From positions 1,612,001 through 1,676,000 of the forward strand of contig MBPM02000008.1 in the NCBI GenBank assembly GCA_001695595.3: a stretch of DNA of 64,000 bases, written 5' to 3'. The DNA is from Plasmopara viticola (taxonomy: Eukaryota > Oomycota > Peronosporomycetes > Peronosporales > Peronosporaceae). A model generated the notes under the pieces. The model searched no databases, was not told the DNA's origin, and saw only the letters and a list, made by a program, of their open reading frames with translations. Shown in pieces: positions 10,266 through 21,273 of the stretch. Numbering within the stretch: position 1 is the stretch's first letter; each line of letters starts with the position of its first letter. A program made the translations under genes and the position numbers.

Positions 10266-13200
10266 TCAGAGCTGCGCAGTACGCTCCTGGGTGACGCCTG
10301 GATGCTGGCAAGTGAAGCTGCAAAACATGGAATGGGTTCTCAGCAAGCCAATCACTTGTTGCAGATCTTGGCTCAGCTGTCGGTCATACAGGTGTCGCTG
10401 GAAATAGCGAAGGTGCGCACAGAAAGTCGACAGTATGATCAAGAGTGCCGGAGCTATCGGCATCGGATGCCGTCCATCGAATAAGCATCGATTGCGGTTC
10501 GTCCAGATCGTGTGAAGCACTACAGCCCGAAGCACATGCCATACTTCTCTTACCACAACAGAGCATTTAATCCATTCGTCGCGTACGCGCAGCTTGCTCG
10601 CGAGAGCAATATCGAGCCACAACGGTCGAGAGACAAAGAACGGCGTGACAAGTTGCAGGATCTGGCACCACAGCTGTGACGCAAGCGTGCAGTAAAAAAA
10701 CAAATGCTTTTCGGTCTCTATCGCGTTGCATCCTGCACGCACGCATTTACGAATCCCTGAATGTGACGTCTCCAAGAACCAAAAGCGCGATCGCACAGGC
10801 AGCAGGCGAAACGCTAGACGAAACTGCAAGTCTTCGAAGACTGGAAGCAGGATCTGGCGCAGTCGCTTGCTATACTCCGCGAAGGCTTCAATTTGGTGGT
10901 TGTCAACGCGCTTCGAGTAAATTTTCATCGGGTGCGGCTTTTTCGGAGGGTTAGGCGCCCAGACAATTTTCATAATTGCTGACCGTGGGATTTTCGGGAT
11001 CAAGAATATTTTTGCTTTGTTCCTGTAGCCAACTCGTGGAAGCAGACATCTCTGTGCATCGATACTTGACAAGTCTCGTACAAGTTGTCGTGCTTCAAGG
11101 CGGTCTACAATCTGTGTCGCTTCGCGGTACAGCGAGCGCAGCCACTTTATCTGTGTATACGGTCGCACTGAGCCAATCGTGTAGTCGATATGTCGCTGTA
11201 CGAATGTAGTTGCAGCTGGCCACTCTTCACCTTCACACCTGAAGTCGGAAAGTGACCGTAAGTTGAATACACGTGAGATATGGAGACGAAAGCTTCGTTG
11301 TGGTCCAGTAACCATCCCTAGACAACGTCGATGCACCACTGCCGTATCGGACCGTTTTCGCTTCTCGTAGTGAAGTTGAGCATCAGCATGGAACCAAATC
11401 GGCTGATGTAGGCCGTACGTGGCGCGTTCATGTGAATCCAAGTCATGCCACGTGACGTTTTATCAAGTCTTGTACCAACATACCCACGTCTCTCTCCACC
11501 ACATTGCACTTCGGCTAAGTGTGATAAGCTGGCCGTGACGAAGAGGTGAAATTGTAAGAAAGTCCAGTGCATGGCATCCGCCATTGGAAGGTAATCCTGA
11601 CGCCAGCAGCTCAACACTCGCTCCCGTCCAATTTCGCTCATCAGCAGCACTTACAGCCCCTATAAATTGCAATAACAGCGAAAGACGTTGCTTCTTGAGC
11701 TGTGCATCGAGACGCGGAATTCCAAGACCACCTTGATAGCGCCGGAGATAAAGAAATTCGCTCGGAATGAGCATCACGTGCTTTCCGTCACGATCATGCT
11801 TTCGACTCAACACGAATCGGTTAAGCATCGATTGCCAGCACCGCACAATGATCTGAGATATATTCGCGTGCTGAGTGTAGTGCCATAAGCGTGATAGCAC
11901 CATCGTCTGTGCAACGAGCAGATTACCTTGAACTGTGCGGGCGCGCCTGTACCATGATGTTATGCTCTCAAAGAAGCGAGCGTCCACGAATTCGGTGATC
12001 ATGTCGTTGACCGACGCCTGACCGAACGGGATGCCTAAGTATTTTGTTGTGTCAGAACGATCGAGGACTTGGACCCCGGGAAGTTCAGGACACACCGTGC
12101 TACAATTAAGAGCCAGCAGTACCGACTTGGATAGATTAAGTCTTGCTCCAGAGCCAGCACAATACTCGTCGACAATTTCGAGCTGAGCCTGAACGTGATC
12201 AATTGATCCGGCGAGAAGCGTCGAGTCATCTGCAAAAAACATGCCTGTCACCGTACAATTCGCATTAAGACATACCCCGTATTCCTCATGTTTGCGGAGC
12301 AAATCTCCAAGAGGCTCAATTGTGAGAACAAATAGGAGTGCCGACAGAGGGTCGTCCTTGCTTAACGCCTCGAGTAGGGTGTAAAGCCGGCTGGATGTTA
12401 CCATTGATGAGCAGGTGTGCCTTCGGTTTGGTGTACAAGAGCCGGACCCAAGATATAGAAACTGGTCCAAAGCCCATGCAAGCCAGCAGCCGAAACATGT
12501 ATGACCAATTTACACGGTCGAATGCCTTTTGAAAGTCCAGGAAAAGTGCGTATGCCTCTTCATCCCGACTTGTGACAAGGTCTTGCAGGTCGACAAGAAA
12601 GCGTACATGATGATGAATTGATCGAGTCTTGACGAAGCCTTTTTGGTCTTGATGAATCAAGTCGAGCATTACACTTTGTAGCCGATATGTCAATGCTTTT
12701 GACAGCACCTTTACGTCGACTGGCACGAGTGCAATCGGACGGTAATTGCCTGGTTCAGCGCGAGGACCCTTCTTATGTAGCAGTACGACCGCCGATTAGC
12801 GCTGAGACGCTAAAAGCTTACCACGTCGCAGCCTATCTTTAAAGACAATGACGAGGAACTCCCCGAATACAACTGGTGCCACCTAATAAATCCAGCCGTC
12901 AATTCGTCCATGCCTGGAGCGGATGTCGCTCTCGTATGCCGGATGGCAGTTGCAAGGTCAGCAGTGGTCAAGTCGGCTTCCAAAGCTGTGTAGCTCGTGA
13001 CTAGGACGCTTCTCGAAATTGAGTCAAGAAGGTTGCGTTGCTTCACGCCATTTGGCTCAGAAGCCGATTCGTTTGGGCTTTCGACATCACCCTTCTCAGA
13101 CCCCCAGTGCTCCAAGAAGTGCAGAGAAATTTCTTGAGGATTCGATGAGACATTTCCACTCGGTGTTATTACCTCTTCAATCGAAACGCGCCGCAAACTT

Positions 13201-14354
13201 GTATCGAGAGAACGAAAAAAATGGGCTGTTGAACGTTCTGAGTTGTTGGCTTGGGAATCAAAAGAAGCATCATGATTGTATTGACTGCTTCTTTTGACTG
13301 TGTCTTTATAGATTTGCAGAGCCTCGTCAAAGAAGTCTCGATTGTCTTTGTCTGGAAATACGCGGTATCGTGCGGCTGCTTGATCTAATGTGACGCGGGC
13401 ATCTTCGATCTCTCGCGTACTTTGTTGCTTGAGCTTCCTTTGTACGTCTTGAAGCTGAGTTTTGATGCTTCCTTTCCACTTTTCCCAAATTTTCTCGGGG
13501 TTTTTTGAACGGCGAAGTTGGTCTAGGACCTGCTGGGCCTCCCTCTCAATCGCTGATACAATCTTCGGATATTTGAGGAAAATGCAGGAATTTCCAATAA
13601 CCACGACCATGTAGCTGCGTACCGCTTCGAAGGGAAACACTATGAGCAAGATGATCACCAGCGTGCATTGGCAGGAAGTATACAGCACTTTTGTAAAAGC
13701 GGTCACAGAATTGCTCCAAAACTAAATGTAGCCCAGGCGATTTTTTCGAGGAAGGGGACCAGTAAACACTCGCTTAAAGTCATAGTGAGTCCGCCACGCA
13801 TCAACGACCCCTAGCTTGATAAGCCACTCGAGACAAGCAGAGCGGCTCGGGTCGTAGCGCAAGTCAGGTTTCGAGCAGTCGAGTCGCGGGTCAAGTGGCG
13901 TATTTAAATCTCCAAGCACGAAGTGCGTTGCATCATCTTCAAACCCATCTATTGGAAGGTTTAGAAAGAACGATTGCTTTTCGTGTCTATCGACGGGCGC
14001 ATACACATTGTGAATATAGACGGGAGCACGTTGAACCGTTACCTTTACAACAAGATACCGTCCCGGCACCGACAGGTGTACCATTTCTGCAGCCGTGTCG
14101 ATACCAGGAAAATCAAAACGTAGCAGCGTCAGGACTCCACTACTGCGACCACGCGTGGGTCGGTCGAGTCGCGTGTTACTGTCATTGACGAAGAGTTTGT
14201 GCGCAAAATGTGAGCAGAGGTGAAACTTGAACGTATTGAGATGTTGCGCGTCAGCAAACTTGGTTTCTTGTACGCATGTTAGCGAGTGCTTGGCCAAAAG
14301 ATTTCCAATAAGGAGGTGGCCATTTCGCTAGATGCCGTTTGTGTTCACTGTCAT
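10266..14354 (-). pseudogene. LINE-B ORF2 (broken endonuclease/reverse transcriptase)
   Basis: It starts at ATG 14354 (MTVNTNG) and ends at the stop at 10266. The endonuclease motifs YAPVDRHEK and GDLNTPLD, and RT motifs FLDFQKAFDRVNW and FFADDSTLL, are readable, as is the zinc knuckle region (CVRAGCNAIETEKHLFFYC). There are in-frame stops at 14328-14330 (TAG) and 13722-13724 (TAG), and several frameshifts: near 13700, near 12810 and near 12370, where the GVKQGDP motif is destroyed, with a further break near 11450. Confidence 0.88.
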
Positions 14355-14397
14355 AAGCGAGACAGCGTTCCAAGCGTGTTGTCCTTTCGACTCCACT

Positions 14398-15694
14398 TTA
14401 GCAGCGACTGGAGACAGCTCCAGCCACAGTCGTAGCCAAGGAGCCGGCATTCAATTAAATTTTTAGCACCGATGAGTCGTCCGGATAGTACCCTTCAAGC
14501 TGGCGGAGCACTTCAAGGTCATCAAGAAGGTGACCTTGCCATTGTACGTCACGCCACTGCTCCATACAGAGCTCTCCAACCTTAGAACGCAGCAGCCGTA
14601 GCAGTGTGTTGGAATGCAAGAAGCGCATGTGGTGTGCTGGAATCCATTCGACTGGCTGGCCTGTAAAGTATTGAATCCAGTGGTCATTTTTAAAGAGTGT
14701 CGGAGCAGCGGACATGAGCGCAAGCTCAAATATACCGAGTGCCTTCGACGCACGCGCAAGCTCTGTAATTGAGTCAGAGTGGGTCCACCACTTGGCACAT
14801 GCTTTGAAGATTTCATGGCGGCTGGATGGTAGCGGCATATTCATGACACGCTTCCACTTTGTAACAAAAGTTGTGTCTTCTGTCGGGTACGTAGCTGATA
14901 ATACGCGGTTAATTGCGTGCAGTTGCACAATTTCAGCGATGATGCGGTGGTCATCTGCCATTTCAAGGGACAACGCGCTGTTGAAAGCCATCGGACATTG
15001 AGCTGCCGGCTTCATCACAAGGTCTGGATTTGTTGCATTATCAAGTAGCTTGACCATGCCATCGACCTTTTCGTCTGCAAGCACAAGGCGATCTGGCAAC
15101 GTATCAAGCAGCGCAGTATTTTCATCATTAATCATTGCCTCCGTGACTTCTAGGATCGACGAAGCCTTTGCAGCTCTTTTAATTTTTGTGTGGTGTTTTT
15201 CCATGACCGACTCCTTTGCGATGGCCATCCCCGTAGGACGTGCCACGGCTACTGGTACAATCTGATTGCGCACGCCAAACTTCTTGCTTGCCGTGACGTC
15301 TTTAAGCTCAAGATCGACTTCCATGTTTTGCAGGATCTCAAAGTAGTTTTTAGTCGCGATTCCGTCGAGTGATTGCGGCTGCTTTTTGGTAAGAAGATTT
15401 GAAAGGTCAATATCTCTGCGGCTCCGCTTCTTGGTGTTGAAGACGGTTGCGAATCCGTCTGAGCTTTCCCCGTTTGTAAGGTACATCGTTGGCTTCTTCA
15501 TACTGCTTTCGGGACTACGGGGTGGGGAAATTTTTCCGCTCGACCCCTCGAACGTTGCAACTGACAGAATATCGTCGGTGCAGCTTAGGGGGCTTGCAAG
15601 TCGATTGCAGTTAGGCGGTAAACTATGCTGAGCTTCTTGCTGAAGCTTCTTATCATTTTTCGCTGTGGACTCCTGTACTGCACGCTGCAGCTTC
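14398..15694 (-). pseudogene. LINE-B ORF1, C-terminal part only
   Basis: The frame is open from 15694 (LQRAVQESTAK...) through the STFEGSxGKISPP block to a premature TAA at 14455-14457. The family stop, in the conserved context TGCTAAAGT, is at 14398-14400 in the same frame. The N-terminal half, including the predicted RNA-binding block, is missing because the element is truncated. Confidence 0.85.
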
Positions 15695-15914
15695 CGTCTC
15701 TATTAGCATTTAACTTTATCGGTAGTGCCCTTTTAAGCGTACCTCCTTTTGAAACTCCCGAATTCTCCGATAAAGTTAGAACTATAGCGGGAAGTTATCA
15801 GCAAAATTCGGGCTCCCCATAAAACCCAATTAAGTACACCCAGGCCATAGCGATGGCGTGCAGACTGTTTCGTGTGATGGCAATGTAGATAGTGTGTTGT
15901 CGTCGGCAGCAATT

Positions 15915-15972
15915 GCCCCTATGCACCCGCTTAGTAAGCAGAAGGTCGGTAGTCCTATCCTGCCTGGGGGCA
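15915..15972 (+). pseudogene. tRNA-Thr pseudogene, D arm deleted
   Basis: It begins gcccctat and then jumps to gcacccgc, losing 14 nt that include the D arm and A box. It also has substitutions in the anticodon stem (agcagaa) and the T loop (agtcctatcc). The 3' acceptor strand is intact. It can be neither transcribed normally nor folded. Confidence 0.9.
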
Positions 15973-16376
15973 TTTCTCAGACAATTATTACAAAACTCGT
16001 TCATCTCGCCCTCAGCAATCGTGAGCAGTGTGTCTACTAATTTCTCTGTTTATGCGTTATCAATAATACACTATCATACCTTTATTACGGCGTAAGATAA
16101 AATATAGACCACTTTTAGCTAGCTTGACTAGTAGAGGGATACACCCAAGATACTTCCGTCTCTATTAGCATTTAACTTTATCGGTGGTGCCCTTTTAAGC
16201 GTACCTCCTTTTGAAACTCCCGATTTCTTCGATAAAGTTAGAACTATAGCGGGAAATTATCAGCAAAATTCGGGCTCCCCATGATACCCAATTAAGTATA
16301 CCCAGGCCATAGCGACGGCGTGCAGACTGTTTCGTGTGATGGCAATGTCGATAGTGTGTTGTCGTTGGCAGCAATT

Positions 16377-16392
16377 GCCCCTATAGCTCAGT
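16377..16392 (+). repeat. tRNA-Thr stub at LINE-C 3' end
   Basis: The stub equals nt 1-16 of tRNA-Thr. The partner copy starts the complete gene at 23980, giving a 16-bp target-site duplication around LINE-C. Confidence 0.92.
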
Positions 16393-16400
16393 TTAAAGTT

Positions 16401-16421
16401 GTCTATATTAATTTTATAGAC
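16401..16421 (-). other. 3'-terminal stem-loop of LINE-C
   Basis: gtctata (16401-16407) and tatagac (16415-16421) form a perfect 7-bp stem with a 7-nt loop, starting 8 nt from the tRNA stub. Confidence 0.65.
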
Positions 16422-16746
16422 GATTGACTAATCAACTTGCCTGACCTAATATCTAATTTTAACTAATTCTGTCTAATATACATAATCTAGTGTAAGGTTG
16501 GTGTGTAGGGTTTCGGTTCTACATTTTGCCCTGTTTTGAATCAGAAAATGGCGTGCTGGACCCTCCACGCGGGTCGAAATTTCTCGATAGCTACTGCGAG
16601 TTACGTGCTGGTGCTTCGGCCATATGTGCAGCATATATATAGCCAGGTGTGTACCAACTGGCTGCACGTGTAGTTCACTCTGGCGCCGAAACGCCCGACT
16701 GGTTCTCTAGCTCACTGTCGCTTCGTTCCGCCTCCAGACTGTCACT

Positions 16747-17036
16747 TTCCTCGAGCCGGCTCTAAAGCGGGCTCTCCTCAGGGCTCATGCCCCCCGTCCC
16801 CCTTTCGGGTGCAGCCGGAGACAACACAGTCCGCAGAGGAGAGCTCGGTTTAAGCCGGCGAGTCGAGCTTCAGTATGGAGGGGTCCGGGACTTTCCTCAA
16901 GCCGGCATTTAAGTGAACTCCCTCTGGGCTCATGCCCCCCGTCCCCCTTTCGGGTGCAGCCGGAGACAACACAGTCCGCAGAGGAGAGTCCACTTTTAGC
17001 CGGCGAGTACTGGAGTTGCTGGGACGCTTGAGCCTT
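16747..17036 (-). repeat. Tandem pair of ~145-bp GC-rich units
   Basis: Two units offset by 145 bp share an identical 63-nt core (16781-16843 and 16926-16988), flanked by agccggc blocks. The first core is enclosed by a perfect 9-bp inverted repeat (gctctcctc 16771-16779, gaggagagc 16836-16844). Because 145 is not a multiple of three, the conserved peptide falls in different frames in the two copies. Confidence 0.8.
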
Positions 17037-17138
17037 AGCCGGCAAATTCGAAAGTGAATAATAAAACTGGTGGCGGACAAAAATCCCTCCAAACAGCATA
17101 CCATGCTATTTGAAAGGATTTTTTTTTTGGACACCCAG

Positions 17139-20100
17139 TTAGACTGTCTGGCGGACACTGGTGATACCAGGATGGAGATCAGTGAAGTTGCCGAAAGCCG
17201 ACTGGGACTGCATCTTGCGCACAATTTAGCTCAGGGTTAGCTTGTCATCGACCCCATATAAGCGCCTATAAAAGTGTCGTACGTGCGCCGCAAATGTCGT
17301 AAATACCATTTGTAGCGCCGGGATCGGTGGCGTAGGCTGTCTCCCGTCGAACAAACACCGATTGCGATCCGTCCACAGAAAATGAAGCGTCACTGCGCGG
17401 AGGACATGCCATACGTCATCTGCGACCGCCTCATGGTCCTTCCATTCATCGCGCACTCGCATCCTTCGTGCAAGCGCGATGTCGAGCCACGTTGGCTTCT
17501 GGTTGAAGAGCCTGCTCGCGATGTCAAGCACATGTAGCCACAAGTCCGACGCAAGCGAGCAGTCAAAGAACAGATGTTGTTCCGACTCAATTGCATCACA
17601 ATTATCGCGCACACATGTGCGAATGCCAGTATTTGTGTGCTCCAAAAACCAGAAGCGCGACCGGACTGGCAGTAGTCGGAATGCCAATCTGAACTGGAGG
17701 TCCTCAAAGATTGGAAGCAGTACCTTCCGCAGTCGCTTGCCTTGCTTTGCATGCTCTCTTATGAATCTGACGTCGATATTATCCCAATAGACCTTCATCG
17801 GATGCGGCTTTATTGGTGATTTTGGCTTCCATACGATACGCAGAACCGCCGAGCGTGAGATCGCAGGAAATAATTGCAGCTTCTCGTCGCTGAAAACTCC
17901 GACGTATGGTATCAATCTCGGGCTACCTCTGGCAGATATCGAAAAAGCAGCTCCACATGATTTTAGCCGATCCACGATCTGCGTCGCCTCGTTATATAAT
18001 ACGCGTAGCCACTTGATTTGTTGACCCGGCGTGATGTCCTTCAGCGTAAAGTCAATGTGTCGATCCACGAAGTCGACTTGCGACGGCCACGTGCGCTGAC
18101 CGCGCATAAAGTCAGCAAGCGACCGAAGACCGAAGACGCGAGAAATGTGTAGCCGAAAGCTTCGTTGTGGCTCTGGCACCATACCAATGCAGCGCCGATG
18201 CGCCAAAGTCGTGCCATCACGCATTCGTTGTTCGTAGTGAAGACTGGCGTCTGAGTGAAATCAGATCGGCTGGAAAAGTGCATAGTCGATGCGCTCGTTG
18301 GACGGCAAGTCGTGCACGTCATTTCCCAGCTTGAGCGGTGCCACCATGTCCAAGTTGTCTTCCACCACGTCGACGTATGACTCCACTTGATCATCTCGCC
18401 GTGGCGCTGTGGGAATATTGTAAGCAGATCGAGCGCATGGCATTTGCTGTACCGAGGAAGGATTGACCTCAATAACTCTGTACTAGCAGTCGTCCACCAA
18501 CGTCCGGTAGACGCTCGAGCCTGTGCTACGAAGTGCATCAGAAGCACAAAGCGTTGCCGCTTAAGCTGTGCTTCAAGACTTTGAATACCAATACCACCGT
18601 CCGCTCGTCGAAGATAAAGAAATTCATTTGGAATCAGCTGTATGTGTGTCGCGCGCGGTCGTGCTTGCGACTCAGCACAAATCGGTTTAGCGTCGACCGC
18701 CATCTTTTGACGACCGCCAACGGAATTGACACGTGCTGTGTGCACTGCCATAAGCGCGACAGAACCATGGTTGAGCAACCAAGAGACGCCCGCGAAGCGT
18801 TCGAGCGCGACGGTACCACAGTTTGAAGCCTTCATAAAAGCGCTGGTCAAGCGACACGAGGATGCGATCGTCGACGGGTGACTGGCTGAAAGGAATGCCA
18901 AGATACTTGACCGACTCCGAGCGTCCGAGGACGCGTACACCGGGCATGTGCGGGCAGTCTTGATTCCGGTTCAGAGCCAGCAGCACCGACTTTGACAAGT
19001 TCAGCCTCGCCCCCGAGCCTTGGCAATATTTCTCCACAGTCTCAAGTTGTGCCTGCAGATTTGTGATGGAGCTTCCGATCAGCGTCGAGTCATCTGCGAA
19101 GAATAAACTCGTTGCAGTATCGTTGTCGTTCAGACACACACCGTACTCTTCGTGTGAGCGCAGCATGTTTCCAAGTGGCTCAATCGTTAAGATGAACAGC
19201 AGTGCGGACAGAGGGTCTCCTTGTTTCACTCCGCGTGAAGGATGCAGCGCTGGCTGAATGACGCCGTTGATCAGCAGGTGAGCAAGCGGATCCGTGTAGA
19301 GCAACTTTACCCAGCGTGTGAAGCCTATGCCGATCCCCATACGCTCAAGCAACCGGAACATGTAATCCCAGTTGACTCGATCAAATGCCTTCTGAAAATC
19401 CAAGAATAGCGCGTACGCCTCTTCGGCTCTACTAGTCACCAGGTCTTGGAGATCAGCGAGGAAACGTACGTGGTGGTGAATCGAGCGGCCGCGGACAAAA
19501 CCTTTTTGGTCCGTATGGACCAATTTTGGGATAGCTGACTGCAGCCGATACGCCAGCGCCTTAGAAAGTATCTTTACATCGACTGGGATGAGCGCGATCG
19601 GTCGGTAGTTGCCTGGATCTGCACGCGAACCCTTCTTGTGCAACAGCACCACCGCCGACTTGCGCTGTGATGCAAGCAGTTTCCCGCGCTTGAGTCGATC
19701 ATTGAAGACCAGCGCTAGGCACTGGCCAAACACATCCGGTGCGACTTGGTAAAATCCCGCTGTCAAGCCATCGATACCTGGAGATGACGTCGTTTTCATG
19801 CGCTTGATAGCTTCTGTCAAGTCGATGGAGCTCACGTCCTTGTCAAGAGCCTGCCTATCGGGCTCCGATAGCGTGCGAACGACAGAGTCGAGAAGCTTAC
19901 GTTGCATCGTGTTGTCTGGTGGGGATGCTGTCCCCGTTTGACTGTCTGGGTCACCCATCTCCGACCCCCAATGCTCGAGGAAGTGAAGGCTGATCTCGTT
20001 TGGGTTGGTTGAGATACTTCCATTCGGGAGTAAGACTTCCTCAATCGAGATTCGCCGCAAGCTTGTGTCCAAAGGTCGAAAAAAGTGCTTTGTCGACTTC

Positions 20101-21263
20101 TCGGAGTTTGCAGCTTGGAAATCGAACGCAGTGTCTTGATGATACTGGCTCGACCGGGTCACTATCTCCTTGTAGTTTTTCATAGCTTCCTCGTACATCT
20201 TACAATTAGCATCGTGGGCAGCAGCTCGGTGACACGCGGCCGTGCGATCCAGCACGACGCGGGCATTTTCAACTGCTTGGGAATCTTGAGCCCGGAGCTT
20301 CTTCTGCAACTTCTGCAGCTGCATTTTGATGTCCGACTTCCACTGCTCCCATATCCGCCCTGGATTCTGCGAAGTGTGAAGCTTCGATAGGATGTCATCA
20401 GCTTCGCGCTGAATTGCCGATACCACTAGCGGGTATTCGAGCAGATAGTGCGGAAACTTCCAGTAACCTCTACCATGCAGTTGGGATCCCGACTTGAAAG
20501 TCACGCTATGTGCCAGATGGTCTCCGGCATGTGGTGGTAAGAAGTACTTGGCATCACCGTAGAAGCTGCTACAAAATATGTCCGAGACAAGGATGTAGTC
20601 AAGGCGGTTCTTGCGAGGCATCGGTCCCGTGAACACGCGTGCTGTATCGTGGTGAATTCGCCAGGCGTCTACGACGCCCAGTCGGGCCAACCAATCCAAG
20701 CAGCACGAACGACTTGAGTCATAACGCAAGTCCAACACTGAACAGTCCAAGGTCGGGTCCAGCGGAGTATTAAGGTCGCCAAGTACCAAATGTGTTGCGT
20801 CGTCTTCGAATTCTTCCGTTGCTAAATCTGAAAAGAACGCTTGTTTCTCTTGTTTATGCACAGGCGCGTAGACGTTGTGGATATAGACGGGAGCAAGCTT
20901 GACCATTACACGCACGACGAGGTACCGGCCAGGGACGGTCAGATGGGTGAGCTCCACTGCCGATTCAAAGCCTGGAAAGTCGGACCGCAGCAATGTTAGT
21001 ACTCCGTTGCTTCGACCGCGTGTCGGCCGGTCCAGGAGTGTGTTCACATCGCTCAGGAACAACTTGTGTTTGAAGGTAGACTCGAGGTGAAACTTGAAAC
21101 TTGCAAGATGCGAGCGGTCCGCAAATTTAGTCTCTTGAATGCACGACATCCCGTACTTTGATAGCAGATTGTCGATCAGAAGGTGCCCGTTATTCTTGAC
21201 GCCATTCGTGTTCACAGTTAGCACACTGGTGTTGTTCCAAGTCAGGTGCGACGTCGAGATCAC
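17139..21263 (-). pseudogene. LINE-C ORF2 (endonuclease/reverse transcriptase, broken in the 3' half)
   Basis: The first 858 codons (21263 to about 18690) are open. They carry the endonuclease (TNG, QETKF, YAPV, GDLNTPLD, NRLDYIL, AGDHLAHS) and most of the RT (YRPIAL, FLDFQKAFDRVNW, GVKQGDPLSALLF, FFADDS, KYLGIPF). Frameshifts then occur near 18770, 18650 and 18330. TGA at about 18264 replaces a Trp, and TAA at 17226 is premature. The family C terminus ends at TAA 17139-17141. The zinc knuckle CVRDNCDAIESEQHLFFDC is intact. The frame has no ATG near its start: the MTVNTNG Met of LINE-A and B is Leu here. Confidence 0.9.
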
Positions 21264-21273
21264 CTTAGCAGCG
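21258..21273 (-). promoter_or_regulatory. ORF1/ORF2 overlap with conserved stop context
   Basis: ORF1 ends CGC TGC TAA and ORF2 is open through it in the +1 frame (GCT AAG GTG). LINE-A and LINE-B have the same context, TGCTAAAGT. ORF2 is therefore probably reached by reinitiation or by a frameshift at this point. Confidence 0.5.

Larger units (their letters stand above)
9255..15694 (-). mobile_element. LINE-B, tRNA-Thr-targeted LINE, 5'-truncated
   Basis: The 3' end lies at 9255 against a tRNA stub. ORF2 spans 10266-14354 and the surviving part of ORF1 spans 14398-15694. The right end breaks off inside ORF1 and joins array spacer (cttccgtctctattag) rather than a tRNA 5' end, so the 5' half and the restored tRNA have been lost. 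The 3' UTR resembles those of LINE-D and LINE-E (for example near 10090, around the ggcaggctgcccc motif). It is more decayed than the other copies. Confidence 0.85.
15695..16392 (+). repeat. tRNA-Thr array segment 2 (degraded)
   Basis: It holds a partial spacer (15695-15914), a deleted tRNA copy (15915-15972), one full spacer (15973-16376) and the stub joining LINE-C. No working tRNA gene remains here. Confidence 0.85.
16393..17138 (-). other. LINE-C 3' region with ORF3-like remnants
   Basis: The outer half (16393-16700) shares blocks with the LINE-B and LINE-D 3' UTRs. The inner half holds two copies of a GC-rich unit also found inside ORF3 of LINE-A. Near 17057 the minus strand reads ACTTTCGAATTTGCCGGC, very like the LINE 5' start. 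No intact reading frame is present. Confidence 0.65.

Noticed and set aside
16747..16850. Possible hammerhead ribozyme (CTGAGGA and a GAAA element on the minus strand)
   Set aside because: The CTGANGA-like box and GAAA are separated from their stem by extra bases, and the second tandem copy and the LINE-A copy lack the box.
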